Of a stretch of DNA of 64,000 bases, positions 26,688-36,591 are shown piece after piece. The stretch lies in NCBI RefSeq assembly GCF_015751895.1, contig NZ_JADOTZ010000001.1, forward strand, positions 744,001 through 808,000, read 5' to 3'. The stretch's first letter is position 1. Each line of letters opens with the position of its first letter. A program made the translations under genes and the position numbers. The notes below the pieces were generated by a model, which was given only the letters and a program-made list of their open reading frames with translations, did no database searches and had not been told where the DNA came from. The stretch is from Zhihengliuella flava (GTDB taxonomy: Bacteria > Actinomycetota > Actinomycetes > Actinomycetales > Micrococcaceae).

Positions 26688-27497
26688 GTGAGCGAACATC
26701 TCGAAAACCCCTTTGACCTAGCGGACCGCGCGGCGGCCGCGATTGCCGAGACCACCGGCATTGAATCCCACGACATCGCCCTCGTGCTGGGCTCCGGGTG
26801 GGGCGGCGCGGCCGACCTGCTCGGCGAGACCACCGACACGATCGACGCGGCGACGCTGCCGGGTTTCCATGCCCCGGCCGTCGCTGGCCACGTGGGGACC
26901 ATCCGCTCCATCGTGACCTCCAGCGGCAAACGCCTGCTCGTCCTCGGCGCCCGTACGCATTTCTATGAGGGCAAGGGGGTGCGCGCCGTCGTCCACGGTG
27001 TGCGCACGGCGGCAGCGGCCGGCTGCCAGTCCCTCGTGCTGACCAACGGCTGTGGCGGGCTCAATCCCGACTGGGCTCCGGGAACGCCCGTGCTCATCAG
27101 TGACCACCTGAACCTGACGGCCACCTCCCCGCTCGAGGGGGCCACCTTCGTCGACCTGACGGACCTGTATTCGCCGCGGTTGCGCGCCATCGCCCGCGAG
27201 GTCGATCCCTCGCTCGCCGAGGGCGTCTACGCGCAGTTCCCCGGGCCGCACTATGAGACTCCCGCCGAGGTCCGCTACGCCAAGACCATCGGGGCGGATT
27301 TGGTCGGCATGTCCACGGCGCTGGAGGCCATCGCGGGCCGGCACGCCGGACTGGAGGTCTTTGGCATTTCGTTGGTCACGAATCTGGCCGCGGGCATCAG
27401 CGACGAACCGCTGAGCCACGAGGAAGTGATCGAGGCCGGCCAAGCCGCCGGGCCGAGGATTTCCGCCCTGCTCGCCCAGATCGTCGAGCGCGCCTGA
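26688..27497 (+). CDS. punA: Purine nucleoside phosphorylase
   Basis: Cleaves purine (deoxy)ribonucleosides with phosphate to base and (deoxy)ribose 1-phosphate. 269 residues, the length of trimeric PNPs (PNP/MTAP family 2). Signatures: VLGSGWGG (phosphate-binding loop), [61 protein letters not shown] and the NLAAGI end. The GTG at 26688 is taken as start since a longer frame back to 26532 runs into the divergent promoter region and lacks family resemblance. Eight bases separate its stop from the mutase start. Confidence 0.92.
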   Translation: MSEHLENPFDLADRAAAAIAETTGIESHDIALVLGSGWGGAADLLGETTDTIDAATLPGFHAPAVAGHVGTIRSIVTSSGKRLLVLGARTHFYEGKGVRAVVHGVRTAAAAGCQSLVLTNGCGGLNPDWAPGTPVLISDHLNLTATSPLEGATFVDLTDLYSPRLRAIAREVDPSLAEGVYAQFPGPHYETPAEVRYAKTIGADLVGMSTALEAIAGRHAGLEVFGISLVTNLAAGISDEPLSHEEVIEAGQAAGPRISALLAQIVERA

Positions 27498-27505
27498 GTC
27501 CCGCT

Positions 27506-29257
27506 ATGGCACACACTCCTGTCCCGGACGATCGCTTCTACCCACCGGCCGATGTGCTCACGGAGGCCCGGCGCTGGGCGGCGGAAGAACCCGATGCCAC
27601 GACGGCGTCCGAGCTCGGCCGGATGATCGATGCCGCCGCCGCGGGTGACCCTGCCGCCGAGGCGGAGCTGACCTCACGCTTCGCCGCGACCCTGGCCTTC
27701 GGCACCGCCGGACTCCGCGCGGAGCTCGGTGCCGGTCCGAACCGGATGAATCGCCAGGTGGTGCGCCGCACCGCCGCCGGGATCGCCGCGTTCATCACCG
27801 AACGCGCGGCCGGTCAGTACACGCCGCGGGCGGTCATCGGATTCGACGCCCGCTACCATTCGGACGTCTTCGCCGAGGAAACCGCCGCCGTTTTTGCCGC
27901 CGCCGGCATCGAGGCGCACCTGATGCCCTCGGCCCTGCCGACGCCGGTTCTCGCCTACGCCGTCCGCCGCCTCGAGGCAGAAGTGGGGGTCATGGTCACG
28001 GCCAGCCACAATCCTCCTCGGGACAACGGCTACAAGGTCTACCTCGGCGGCCGCGCGGTGGAGACGGACGGCCGCGGAGCTCAGATCGTCGCTCCGGCCG
28101 ACGCCGAGATCGCGTCCCACATCAGTTATTCCGGGGCCCTGGCGGACATTCCCCTCGCTGAGTCCGGATGGCACACCATCGAGACGGCGACGATCGACGC
28201 CTACGTGCGCGACGTCGTCGCCCTTTCCCCCGCCACGCCGGCCAACCGGGCCGTGCGGCACGGGCTTCAGGTGGTGTTGACCTCCATGCACGGTGTGGGG
28301 GCCGACACCATGGGCAGAGTCTTCGCCGCCGCCGGATTCACCGCGGTGACTCCCGTCGAAGAGCAGGCGCAGCCGGACCCGGACTTCCCGACCGTGGACT
28401 TCCCCAACCCAGAGGAACCGGGAGCCATCGACCTCGCTCTGGCCACCGCCGAGCGCGTGGGCGCAGACCTCGTGATCGCGAATGACCCCGACGCGGACCG
28501 GTGCGGTGCAGCGGCGCGGTTCCCGGACGGCTGGCGGATGCTCCGCGGTGACGAGGTGGGCGTCTTGTTGGGCGCGCACGCCGCCGAGACCGCGACGGCC
28601 GAGGGCACGGCGGGCGCGCAGGTTTTTGCCAACTCGATCGTCTCCTCACGGCAGTTGAGCCGTGTGGCTGCCGCCCATGGCATTTCCCATCGCCAGACGC
28701 TCACGGGCTTTAAGTGGATTTCCCGTGTCCCGGGCTTGACCTACGGGTACGAGGAGGCCCTCGGCTATTGCGTCGCTCCGGAGCTCGTCAAGGATAAGGA
28801 CGGCATCTCGGCTGCCCTGTTGCTCGCCGATCTGGCCGCCTCGCTGGCGGCGGCGGGTTCGTCCATCCCGCAACGTTTAGAGGAACTCGCGGCCCAGACG
28901 GGAGCGTTCGCCACAGACCAGCTCTCCGTGCGAGTGGACAACCTCGCGCTGCTGACGGACCTGATGGCCCGGCTGCGCGCCGCACCGCCCACCGCCCTCG
29001 CCGGGGCCGCCATCGCCGAGACGCAAGACCTCAACGACGGCGCCGATCTGCCACCGACCGACGCCCTGTTGTACGTCACGGAGGATGACTCACGAGTCAT
29101 CGTCCGCCCCTCCGGGACCGAGCCCAAGCTCAAGGCGTACCTCGAGACCGTCGAACCGGTCGCCGAGGGCGAGGCTGTGGCCGCAGCCCGGGACCGTGCC
29201 ACCGACCGCTTGGCTCGAGTGCGCGCGGACATCGCCGCCGCACTCGGCCTTTCATGA
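27506..29257 (+). CDS. Phospho-sugar mutase (alpha-D-phosphohexomutase family)
   Basis: 583 residues with all four mutase regions: phosphoserine loop TASHNPPRDNGYKVYLGG, metal loop NDPDADRCGA, sugar-recognition loop GYEEALGYC and phosphate-binding RPSGTEPKLK. This long PgmB/PGM2-like subgroup is often annotated phosphomannomutase (M. tuberculosis PmmB, also beside the PNP gene). Because it lies between PNP and DeoC, interconversion of (deoxy)ribose 1- and 5-phosphates is the more coherent role (inference). ATG start eight bases after punA; the two are co-transcribed. Confidence 0.9.
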   Translation: MAHTPVPDDRFYPPADVLTEARRWAAEEPDATTASELGRMIDAAAAGDPAAEAELTSRFAATLAFGTAGLRAELGAGPNRMNRQVVRRTAAGIAAFITERAAGQYTPRAVIGFDARYHSDVFAEETAAVFAAAGIEAHLMPSALPTPVLAYAVRRLEAEVGVMVTASHNPPRDNGYKVYLGGRAVETDGRGAQIVAPADAEIASHISYSGALADIPLAESGWHTIETATIDAYVRDVVALSPATPANRAVRHGLQVVLTSMHGVGADTMGRVFAAAGFTAVTPVEEQAQPDPDFPTVDFPNPEEPGAIDLALATAERVGADLVIANDPDADRCGAAARFPDGWRMLRGDEVGVLLGAHAAETATAEGTAGAQVFANSIVSSRQLSRVAAAHGISHRQTLTGFKWISRVPGLTYGYEEALGYCVAPELVKDKDGISAALLLADLAASLAAAGSSIPQRLEELAAQTGAFATDQLSVRVDNLALLTDLMARLRAAPPTALAGAAIAETQDLNDGADLPPTDALLYVTEDDSRVIVRPSGTEPKLKAYLETVEPVAEGEAVAAARDRATDRLARVRADIAAALGLS

Positions 29258-29290
29258 CCCGCCCGAATTCACGACCTGAAAGTAGGCTCC

Positions 29291-29962
29291 ATGACCACCA
29301 TCGCCAGCTACATTGACCACACCCTGCTCAAGCAGGACGCCTCGGCCGAGGACATCCTGGCCCTTGCCGGGGAGGCGAAAAAGTATCAGTTCAAGTCCGT
29401 GTGCGTGAACCCGGTGTGGGTCCCCACCGTCGCCGAGGCACTGGCTGGGACCGACGTCCTGACCTGTTCCGTCATCGGTTTCCCCTTCGGCGCCACGCTG
29501 CCTCAGGTCAAGGCCTTCGAAGCGGCCGAGGCCATCAAGGCCGGCGCCCAAGAGATCGACATGGTGATCGACATCGCCGCGGCCAAGCGCGGCGACCGTG
29601 CGGCGCTCGTCAATGACATCAGCACCGTGGTCAAGGCAGTGCATGCTGGCGGAGCGATCCTTAAGGTCATTATCGAGACGGCCATGCTGGACGACGACGC
29701 CAAGGTGCTCGCCTGCCAGGCCTCGGTTGAGGCTGGCGCCGACTTCGTGAAGACCTCCACGGGCTTCGGTGGCGGCGGTGCCACGGTCGAAGACGTCACG
29801 CTGATGCGCCAGACGGTGGGCCCCAAGATGGGGGTAAAGGCTTCCGGCGGCGTGCGGTCACTGCAAGATGCGCAGGCATTCATTGAGGCCGGTGCGACGC
29901 GGCTCGGAGCAAGCTCTGGAGTTGCTATTGTAGAGGGCGAACAATCTTCGGCCGCGTACTAA
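29291..29962 (+). CDS. deoC: Deoxyribose-phosphate aldolase
   Basis: Class I aldolase splitting 2-deoxyribose 5-phosphate into acetaldehyde and glyceraldehyde 3-phosphate. 223 residues, normal length. [13 protein letters not shown] opens the barrel, VIGFPFG follows, the Schiff-base lysine lies in FVKTSTGF, and [11 protein letters not shown] provides the second conserved lysine. ATG after GAAAGTAGG, 33 bp behind the mutase, so punA-mutase-deoC read as one nucleoside salvage operon. Confidence 0.95.
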   Translation: MTTIASYIDHTLLKQDASAEDILALAGEAKKYQFKSVCVNPVWVPTVAEALAGTDVLTCSVIGFPFGATLPQVKAFEAAEAIKAGAQEIDMVIDIAAAKRGDRAALVNDISTVVKAVHAGGAILKVIIETAMLDDDAKVLACQASVEAGADFVKTSTGFGGGGATVEDVTLMRQTVGPKMGVKASGGVRSLQDAQAFIEAGATRLGASSGVAIVEGEQSSAAY

Positions 29963-30008
29963 TCGGCCACATCAGGATGGGCCTGCGGCCCGCACAAGGA
30001 GCGTGACA

Positions 30009-30248
30009 GTGTACTCGGACGGTAAGAATCGGGCCTACTCCGGCCAGGGCCAGTTTGCATCGAACATCGCCGCCTTCGCGGTGATGTTTGTCCTCTTCAT
30101 CGCTTCGCTGTACGTCCTGAGCTTCTGGACCTTGGAGAACGCTTGGTGGCCGGGCATCACCTGCTTGGTGCTGGCCACCGCAGCATTCCTCATCCCTCAG
30201 CAGATCATGGGCCGTTCCGACATCAAGGTCGAACGCGAACAGCGCTAA
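30009..30248 (+). CDS. Small membrane protein of unknown function
   Basis: 79 residues with two hydrophobic segments (about 18-38 and 44-64) and charged ends (QQIMGRSDIKVEREQR). No family recognised. The GTG at 30009 is chosen because AAGGAG ends seven bases before it; the GTG at 30003 is only one base from that site. Follows deoC by 46 bp and ends in a strong terminator, so it is probably the last gene of the deoC transcript. Role unknown. Confidence 0.7.
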   Translation: MYSDGKNRAYSGQGQFASNIAAFAVMFVLFIASLYVLSFWTLENAWWPGITCLVLATAAFLIPQQIMGRSDIKVEREQR

Positions 30249-30273
30249 CGCGGCGTCGCCGCCTCGAGCCCAC

Positions 30274-30318
30274 GTCTGGGGCCGGTTCCCGTTCCGCGGG
30301 AACCGGCCCCAGACTTTT
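30274..30318 (+). terminator. Rho-independent terminator after the small membrane protein
   Basis: GTCTGGGGCCGGTTCCCG pairs with its full complement over 18 bp, with a four-base loop and a TTTT tail. The clearest terminator in the window. Confidence 0.92.
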
Positions 30319-30463
30319 GTGCTCCCCTTCCGCGCCCGTGGCCGGTGGCCCCGACGGGCGATTCGCGGCAGATTCTTGCGCGCGCCAGCGCAGATGTGCG
30401 TACTGTAGATGACACAGATGGCATTCCGATGCCACCGAGCGAACCGGTCTGAGGAGGCCAATG

Positions 30464-30754
30464 ATGCGTATTTTGACGTTTCTCACGGGAGCCGCGGTGG
30501 GCTATGTGCTGGGCGCCCGCGCCGGTCGTGAAAAGTACGAGGCAATCCGCGCCAAGGCTGCCGAGCTGTGGGATGACCCGCGGACCCAGCAGCAGGTCTC
30601 CAAGGTCACCGCTGCCTGCGAGGAGAAGGCCCCTCAGGCCACCGCCTTCGTGAAGGAAAAGTCGCCCCAGGTGGCGTCCTTCGTCAAGGAAAAGGCACCG
30701 CAAGTCGCGGACAAGGTCCGCCAAACGTCCGCTAAGGTCGCCGGCACCGCGTAG
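30464..30754 (+). CDS. YtxH-like protein with 11-residue repeats
   Basis: 96 residues. An N-terminal membrane segment of the YtxH kind (ILTFLTGAAVGYVLGARAGREKYEAI) is followed by a soluble amphipathic helix. Residues about 50-86 hold three 11-residue units around EKAPQxxxFVK, resembling the 11-mers of stress (LEA-like) or apolipoprotein-type helices. AGGAGG is six bases before the ATG at 30464; the ATG at 30461 is too close. Probably envelope- or stress-related, but no function is established. Confidence 0.75.
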   Translation: MRILTFLTGAAVGYVLGARAGREKYEAIRAKAAELWDDPRTQQQVSKVTAACEEKAPQATAFVKEKSPQVASFVKEKAPQVADKVRQTSAKVAGTA

Positions 30755-30788
30755 GCGGCGTGGCCGGCACGTTGAAAGGGGAACCCTG

Positions 30789-31118
30789 GTGAGCGCATCA
30801 GAGCAGGAACACCACGCCTCGGACGAGTACGACGCCGGCTTTGAGCAGGCGCACGACGGCCCCTTCCGTGCCGCGGCGCGGTGGGCGACGGGCCTCGTGG
30901 ACGTCTTTTGGGGCGGGGACGGTTCGGAGGCCGCAGGCGCCACCGTCGTCGTCCGTCGCATTGACGACGACGCCGAGATCCTCCACATTACGGGCTACAA
31001 CATCACCGAGGCCGAAAGCCTCTTAGCGCTCGTCCGCCATGATCTTGCGTCCATGAGCCGCGAGGACTTCCTCGCCACGTGGCATGCCAAAGACGGGGTC
31101 GAGACCCGGGAACTGTAG
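30789..31118 (+). CDS. Conserved-looking hypothetical protein
   Basis: 109 residues, acidic N-terminus (SEQEHHASDEYDAGFEQ), then a short hydrophobic-aromatic stretch (WATGLVDVFWGG) and a compact alpha/beta part. No signal peptide and no recognised domain. GTG start with GAAAGGGGAA just upstream, 34 bp after the YtxH-like gene; likely co-transcribed. Convergent with mfd, with 24 bp between stops. I do not recognise the family. Confidence 0.6.
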   Translation: MSASEQEHHASDEYDAGFEQAHDGPFRAAARWATGLVDVFWGGDGSEAAGATVVVRRIDDDAEILHITGYNITEAESLLALVRHDLASMSREDFLATWHAKDGVETREL

Positions 31119-31142
31119 CTCGGCGGCCTCGAGAGCCCCGCC

Positions 31143-34100
31143 TCAATCCTCGAACAGCGCCTTGAGGACGCCGGAGGCCCACTCGAGGATCTCCCCGTCG
31201 GCCAGATCCCGTCCGCCGACGGGAGCGGTTTTCGGCTTGGGAATCAGGACGGCGTTGTTGAGCGCGGGCTTGACCTGAGCACCCTTGTAGATGCGGTTCA
31301 TCCGCAATTGCTTGGACTCGGGCAGCTCGGCCGGGGCGAACTTGATGAAGTTCCCTTGGCTCGCCACGTCGGTGAGCCCTGCGGCGCGGGCCCGGACCCG
31401 GAATCGGGCCACCTCGATGAGGTGGCGCACCGGCTCCGGCGGCTCGCCGTAGCGGTCCTGAAGCTCCTCCACCACCGCGTCGATCGCCTCAGGGTCCGAG
31501 GCCGCGGCCAATTTGCGGTAAGCCTCGAGGCGCAGCCGCTCACCGGGCACGTAGTCGTGCGGCAGGTGAGCATTGACCGGCAGCTCAATCTTCATTTCCA
31601 CCGGCTTCTCGTCGGCCTCGCCGCGGAAGTCCGCCACGGCCTCACCCACGAGACGCAAGTACAGATCAAAGCCCACACCGGCGATGTGGCCAGACTGCTC
31701 CCCACCCAGTAGGTTCCCAGCGCCACGGATCTCGAGGTCCTTCATCGCCAGCTGGTAACCGGATCCCAACTCGTTGTGCGCCGCCACCGCCTTGAGTCGT
31801 TCGAGCGCCACCTCGCCGAGCGGCTTCTCCGCGTTCCAGAGGAAATACGCGTACGCGCGCTCGCGACCGCGCCCGACGCGCCCGCGCAACTGGTGCAGCT
31901 GGGAGAGTCCGTAGGAATCGGCGCGGTCAACGATCAGCGTGTTGGCATTGGAGATGTCGAGCCCCGTCTCGATGATCGTCGTCGAGACGAGCACGTCGAA
32001 CTTCCGTTCCCAGAAATCGACGATGATGCGTTCCAGTTGGGCCTCGCTCATCTTGCCGTGTGCGACCTCCACGCGGGCCTCTGGCACGAGCTCACGCAGC
32101 TGGGCGGCGACGCGGTCGATCGAGGACACCCGGTTATGCACGAAGAACACCTGCCCCTCGCGCATGAGCTCACGCCGGATGGCGGCCGTGACCTGTTTGT
32201 CCGTGTACGCGCCAACGTAGGTCAGCACGGGGTGGCGCTCCTCCGGCGGCGTGGCGAGCGTCGACGTCTCCCGGATACCGGTCAGGCTCATCTCCAGCGT
32301 GCGCGGGATCGGTGTGGCCGACATGGCGAGAACATCGACGTTGGTGCGCAGGTGCTTGAGCGCTTCCTTATGTTCGACGCCGAAGCGCTGCTCCTCGTCA
32401 ACGATGACCAGGCCGAGATCCTTGAACTCGATCTCCTTGGAGAGCAGGCGGTGCGTGCCGACCACCACGTCCACCGTGCCGTCTTTCAGCCCCGCAGTGA
32501 TCGACTTCGACTCCTTGGGCGTCTGAAAGCGGGAGAGGGCCTCCACCCGCACGGGGAACCCCGCGAAGCGCTCCGTGAAGGTCTCGTGGTGCTGCCGGGC
32601 CAAGAGCGTCGTCGGGACCAAAATCGCGACCTGCTTGCCGTCCTGGACGGCCTTGAACGCCGCGCGGACGGCGATTTCCGTCTTCCCGAAGCCCACATCG
32701 CCGGAGACCAGACGGTCCATGGGAATCTCTCGCTCCATGTCAGCCTTGACCTCATTAATCGTGGTCAGCTGATCCGGCGTCTCAATGTAGGGGAACGCGG
32801 CTTCAAGCTCGCCCTGCCACGGGGTGTCCGGACCGTAGGAGTGGCCGCGGCTGGCCATGCGCGCCGAATAGAGGCGAATGAGCTCCGAGGCGATCTCCTT
32901 GACCGCACGCTTGGCCTTGGACTTGGTGTTGGACCAGTCAGCCCCGCCCATCTTCGACAGCGCCGGCGCGTCGCCGCCGACGTAGCGCGTAACTTGATCC
33001 AACTGATCGGTGGGCACGAACAAGCGGTCCCCCGGAGCTCCCCGCTTGGCCGGGGCATATTCCAGCACCAAGTACTCGCGCATCGGCGCGGTGGGACCGC
33101 CGCCGACCTTGCGCTGGATGAGTTCAACGAACCGGGCGATGCCGTGCTGCTCGTGCACCACGAAATCGCCCTCGGTCAGTTGCAAGGGGTCGACGGCGTT
33201 GCGGCGCTTCGCGGCGAGCTTGCGGCCCTTCTTGCCCGCTGCGTAGGCACTGGAACGGCCCAGCAAGTCGGCCTCGGTCAGCAAGCCCAGCTTCAGCGAA
33301 TCGAAGACGAAGCCGCGGCCGGCCACCGCCGTCGTGATTTCGATCAGCCCCGGGGTCGGCTCGGTGTCGAGGGAATCGATGCGGTGGCACGGAATCTCGG
33401 CGTCGTGGAAGAGCTCCGCCAAACGCTGGGCTGGGCCCGGCCCGTCCGTCGCGACCACCAGCCGCCACCCGTCGGCTACGCGGGAACCGATGAATTCGGT
33501 CATTTCGGCAACATCCCCGCGGTACCCGCGCGGCTCGCGCGCCGCGACGGCCAGCGAATCGATGTCCAGCACCACGTCTTCGTCCCGCTCCAGTGACGTC
33601 ATGGACCACCAAGAGACCTCGGCGGCGAGGGCGGATTCCAGCGTCGTCGCGAGGTCGGCAAAGCTTCCGGCCTCAAGGGCTTCGGCGAGTCCGGACTGGG
33701 CGAGATCGACGGGCGCATTGCCGCCGTCGGATGCAGTGGACCACGCGGCGGCGAGGAACTCCTCATTGGTGGCCACCAGGTCGTGCGCCCGTGCACGCAC
33801 CCGCTCCGGCTCCATCACCATGGCGATCGAGTCCGCCGGCAATTGCTCGACGAACGGGACCATCGCGTCTACGAGCACGGGGGCCAGGGACTCCATGCCC
33901 TCCACCGCGATGCCCCCTGCGACCTTTTCCAGCAAGTCGGCGGCGGCTGGCATCGTGGCCTTGAGCTTGGCGGCACGGGACATGACCTCGGGGGTGATGA
34001 GCAGTTCGCGGCACGGCGGCGCGTAGAGAGTCCTCGGCTCTTCACCGTCCTCGGCGGTGAGCGATCGCTGGTCGGCGACGGCGAACCAGCGCATCTGTTC

Positions 34101-34742
34101 CACCTCGTCCCCGAAAAATTCGATGCGCAGCGGGTGATCCTCCGTCGGTGGGAAGACGTCGAGGATGCCACCGCGCACCGCAAACTCGCCGCGCTGGGTC
34201 ACCATGTCCACGCGTGCGTAGGCGGCATCCGCGAGGGACCGGACCACCGCGTCAAAATCGCGCTCCTCGCCCACGCGCAGGTGGACTGGTTCCAAATCCC
34301 CCAGCCCGGCCACCAGCGGCTGGACCACGGAGCGGATGGGCGCCACCACGACTTTGAGAGTGCCGTCGGGGTGGGCCAGCTGGCGCAGCACCGACAGGCG
34401 GCGTCCTACGGTATCGGAACGGGGCGAGAGGCGTTCGTGCGGCAAGGTCTCCCACGCGGGGAACTGAGCCACCGAGCCGGCCGGGAGGTACGCATCCAGC
34501 GCGCCAACGAGGTCTTCGGCCTCCCGGCCCGTGGCCGTCACGGCGAGCACGATGGCGTCCTGCCGGCTGGCCCCGCCGGCCAGGCCGTCGACGGCCTCGG
34601 CGACGACGGCGGCACGGAGCCCTGCCGGGCCGGACACTTCGAGGTCCTTGCTCCGCGTGTCAAAGGCACGCGAGGCGTACTGGCGGACCTTGGCGTAGGT
34701 CGAATCGGCAGAAAGCGCGGCGCGCAGACCGGACAGAGACAT
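31143..34742 (-). CDS. mfd: Transcription-repair coupling factor
   Basis: Displaces RNA polymerase stalled at DNA damage and recruits UvrA. 1199 residues, standard size. In order: a UvrB-like N-terminal region, a CarD-like RNA-polymerase-interacting domain ([22 protein letters not shown], about 505), RecG-like translocase motifs ([17 protein letters not shown] Walker [17 protein letters not shown] motif [32 protein letters not shown] motif VI) and the C-terminal TRCF domain. A longer frame continues to 34946, but the ATG at 34742 has AAAGGCG upstream and starts the family's usual N-terminus. Divergent from the DUF2505 gene. Confidence 0.97.
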   Translation of the reverse strand: MSLSGLRAALSADSTYAKVRQYASRAFDTRSKDLEVSGPAGLRAAVVAEAVDGLAGGASRQDAIVLAVTATGREAEDLVGALDAYLPAGSVAQFPAWETLPHERLSPRSDTVGRRLSVLRQLAHPDGTLKVVVAPIRSVVQPLVAGLGDLEPVHLRVGEERDFDAVVRSLADAAYARVDMVTQRGEFAVRGGILDVFPPTEDHPLRIEFFGDEVEQMRWFAVADQRSLTAEDGEEPRTLYAPPCRELLITPEVMSRAAKLKATMPAAADLLEKVAGGIAVEGMESLAPVLVDAMVPFVEQLPADSIAMVMEPERVRARAHDLVATNEEFLAAAWSTASDGGNAPVDLAQSGLAEALEAGSFADLATTLESALAAEVSWWSMTSLERDEDVVLDIDSLAVAAREPRGYRGDVAEMTEFIGSRVADGWRLVVATDGPGPAQRLAELFHDAEIPCHRIDSLDTEPTPGLIEITTAVAGRGFVFDSLKLGLLTEADLLGRSSAYAAGKKGRKLAAKRRNAVDPLQLTEGDFVVHEQHGIARFVELIQRKVGGGPTAPMREYLVLEYAPAKRGAPGDRLFVPTDQLDQVTRYVGGDAPALSKMGGADWSNTKSKAKRAVKEIASELIRLYSARMASRGHSYGPDTPWQGELEAAFPYIETPDQLTTINEVKADMEREIPMDRLVSGDVGFGKTEIAVRAAFKAVQDGKQVAILVPTTLLARQHHETFTERFAGFPVRVEALSRFQTPKESKSITAGLKDGTVDVVVGTHRLLSKEIEFKDLGLVIVDEEQRFGVEHKEALKHLRTNVDVLAMSATPIPRTLEMSLTGIRETSTLATPPEERHPVLTYVGAYTDKQVTAAIRRELMREGQVFFVHNRVSSIDRVAAQLRELVPEARVEVAHGKMSEAQLERIIVDFWERKFDVLVSTTIIETGLDISNANTLIVDRADSYGLSQLHQLRGRVGRGRERAYAYFLWNAEKPLGEVALERLKAVAAHNELGSGYQLAMKDLEIRGAGNLLGGEQSGHIAGVGFDLYLRLVGEAVADFRGEADEKPVEMKIELPVNAHLPHDYVPGERLRLEAYRKLAAASDPEAIDAVVEELQDRYGEPPEPVRHLIEVARFRVRARAAGLTDVASQGNFIKFAPAELPESKQLRMNRIYKGAQVKPALNNAVLIPKPKTAPVGGRDLADGEILEWASGVLKALFED

Positions 34743-34977
34743 GGGGGTTCGCCTTTCACAGCCGCCAAAAGAGCAACACAAATACCCGGTCACCAGCGTC
34801 GCGGTCCGTCTCACGGCGCATCGGGCTGGCTCCGGGGAGCCTTCCCAGCTTACCGCGCTGGCGCGGGGGCCGCGGCGGCGCGAATTTGTGTCCCGCCTCG
34901 CATAGCATGGGAGCCACGTACAACACGCACACTCCACCGGGCACACCGTCCGGAACCTAGTCGAAGAGGAGCTTCAC

Positions 34978-35478
34978 GTGGCCCTGAAAGCCAGCACTAC
35001 CCTGCCGTACGCGCCGAACGAGGTCACCGAAGCATTTACCGACCGCGGATTCATCGAGCAGGTCAGCGCGAAGGTGGGCGGTGAGCTGACCGACTTCTCG
35101 GTCTCCGGCCCGACGACGGAGGCGTTCACCCTCACCGTCGTGCGCGCGATGCCCACGGACCGGCTTCCCGATCTGGCGCGCAAGGTCGTCGGCTCCACCA
35201 TGAAGGTGACCCAGACCGAGCAGTGGTCCGCCCCCGCCCCGGATGGCGGCCGCACCGTCCAGATCTCCATCTCGGTGGCCGGCGCCCCCGTGGACGCCCG
35301 GGCCACGCAGCAGTTGGTAGCCCAGGACGGGTCCACCGTCGTCGAGCTCGACGGCGAGGTCACCTCCTCCATTCCGTTCATGGGCAAGAAGATCGCCGCG
35401 GCGGCCGAACCGTACCTCGGCAAAGCGCTGAACCTCCAGGCGTCGCAGGCGCAGGTCTGGCTTGACGCTCGCTCCTAA
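34978..35478 (+). CDS. DUF2505-domain protein
   Basis: 166 residues, no membrane segment or signal. Matches the actinobacterial DUF2505 family, a START/SRPBCC-like fold with unknown ligand: the opening LKASTTLPYAPNEVTEAFTDRGFIEQV and the C-terminal SIPFMGKKIAAAAEPYLGKAL are characteristic. GTG start with GAGGAG nine bases upstream. Its last 17 bases overlap the TTG start of the HPr-kinase-like gene, so the two are translationally linked. Confidence 0.8.
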   Translation: MALKASTTLPYAPNEVTEAFTDRGFIEQVSAKVGGELTDFSVSGPTTEAFTLTVVRAMPTDRLPDLARKVVGSTMKVTQTEQWSAPAPDGGRTVQISISVAGAPVDARATQQLVAQDGSTVVELDGEVTSSIPFMGKKIAAAAEPYLGKALNLQASQAQVWLDARS

Positions 35479-36586
35479 GGCAGCCCCACCGGCAGAGGCG
35501 CTGCTGGCGGTTTCCGCCCGCGCCCTCGGCGGAACGGTGTGGGCGCACGGGCTGACCCGGGCCGAGGCTGCCGAGCTGACCACCACGTGGTCCCGCTGCG
35601 CTCCACAGCAAGTCGGTACCGCGGAGGCACCCCACACTGCCGAGGCCGTGGAGCGTGGCTCCGGCGACTGGGCCGTCTTCCACGAGCGGTTCGTCTACAA
35701 GGCCACCGCCACCGCCATCGCCTCCGGACGCGGCCACTACATGATGTTTCACGCGGCGGCCGTCAGCGAGCAGGCCTCCGGCCGCTCCGTGGCCCTCGTG
35801 GCCAGCAGCGGTACCGGGAAGACAACGGCCACGAGGGTCCTCGGGCAGCACTTTGGCTACCTGACCGACGAGACGGTGGCCGTCGACCCCGAGCGCGTCG
35901 TCAGCACCTTCGAGAAGCCGCTTTCGCTGCTGCCCGCGACGGGGCGCCGACCGAAACGTCAGGCGGGCCCCGACGAGCTCGGCCTCTTGACCGCCAGCGA
36001 GCGCCCCCGACTGACCCGGATGGCGGTGCTGGACCGCAGGCCGGGGCTCGATGCGGCCCGGGTGGAACGCCTCAGCCTCCTCGCCGCCCTAGAAGAGCTG
36101 GCCCCCCAAAGTTCTGCGCTAGCCTCCCTTGATCACGGCGTGGACCGGCTCTGCGGGCTGTTGCGGGACTGCGGCGGCGCGGTGCGCTTGATCTATTCCG
36201 AGGCCGAACAGCTCATTCCGGTGGTCCGGGATCTTCTCGCGGCCGATCCGGAGCCGGCTACCGACCACTGGGAGCGGTTACCGACCACCGTGTCCGGCGC
36301 GGACCTTCCGTCCGGCGCCGACCAGTATCGCCGGGTCCCCGTGGACGACGCGGTGGCTGTGGACCAGGCCGACACCTCGGCCGTGGTACTCCTCGACGGG
36401 GAAGAGTTGACGCTCCTGCACGGCTTCGGTCCGCTGCTTTGGGAGGAGTGTGCGCGGTGGCGAAGTTTCGAGGAGCTGCTGGCGCTGGTCACCACGGTCG
36501 CCGGGGGTCACCCGCAAGCGCGCATTCTTCTGCGCGAGCAGCTCGCGGCGTTGCAACGGCGCGGGCTGCTCGAGGCCACGTCTTAA
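35462..36586 (+). CDS. HPr-kinase-like P-loop protein fused to a PqqD-like domain
   Basis: 374 residues. Residues about 90-260 resemble the HprK/P-loop fold: Walker A ASSGTGKT (114-121) and a Walker B-like LTDETVAVD (134-142). The last 75 residues (TSAVVLLDGEELTLLHGFGPLLWEE ... LQRRGLLEA) look like a PqqD-type winged-helix peptide-binding domain. HprK homologues with PqqD modules are known from lasso-peptide and surface-polysaccharide loci, but no precursor, protease or cyclase gene is adjacent. The start is probably TTG at 35462, overlapping the DUF2505 gene by 17 bases with only a weak GCAGG site; a GTG at about 35537 is an alternative. Substrate unknown. Confidence 0.7.
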   Translation: MTLAPKAAPPAEALLAVSARALGGTVWAHGLTRAEAAELTTTWSRCAPQQVGTAEAPHTAEAVERGSGDWAVFHERFVYKATATAIASGRGHYMMFHAAAVSEQASGRSVALVASSGTGKTTATRVLGQHFGYLTDETVAVDPERVVSTFEKPLSLLPATGRRPKRQAGPDELGLLTASERPRLTRMAVLDRRPGLDAARVERLSLLAALEELAPQSSALASLDHGVDRLCGLLRDCGGAVRLIYSEAEQLIPVVRDLLAADPEPATDHWERLPTTVSGADLPSGADQYRRVPVDDAVAVDQADTSAVVLLDGEELTLLHGFGPLLWEECARWRSFEELLALVTTVAGGHPQARILLREQLAALQRRGLLEATS

Positions 36587-36591
36587 CGCCC

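Noticed and set aside
31776-33596. 606-codon open frame antisense to mfd
   Set aside because: Mfd motifs are intact on the other strand; long antisense frames arise from GC-rich third codon positions. The translation shows no domain.
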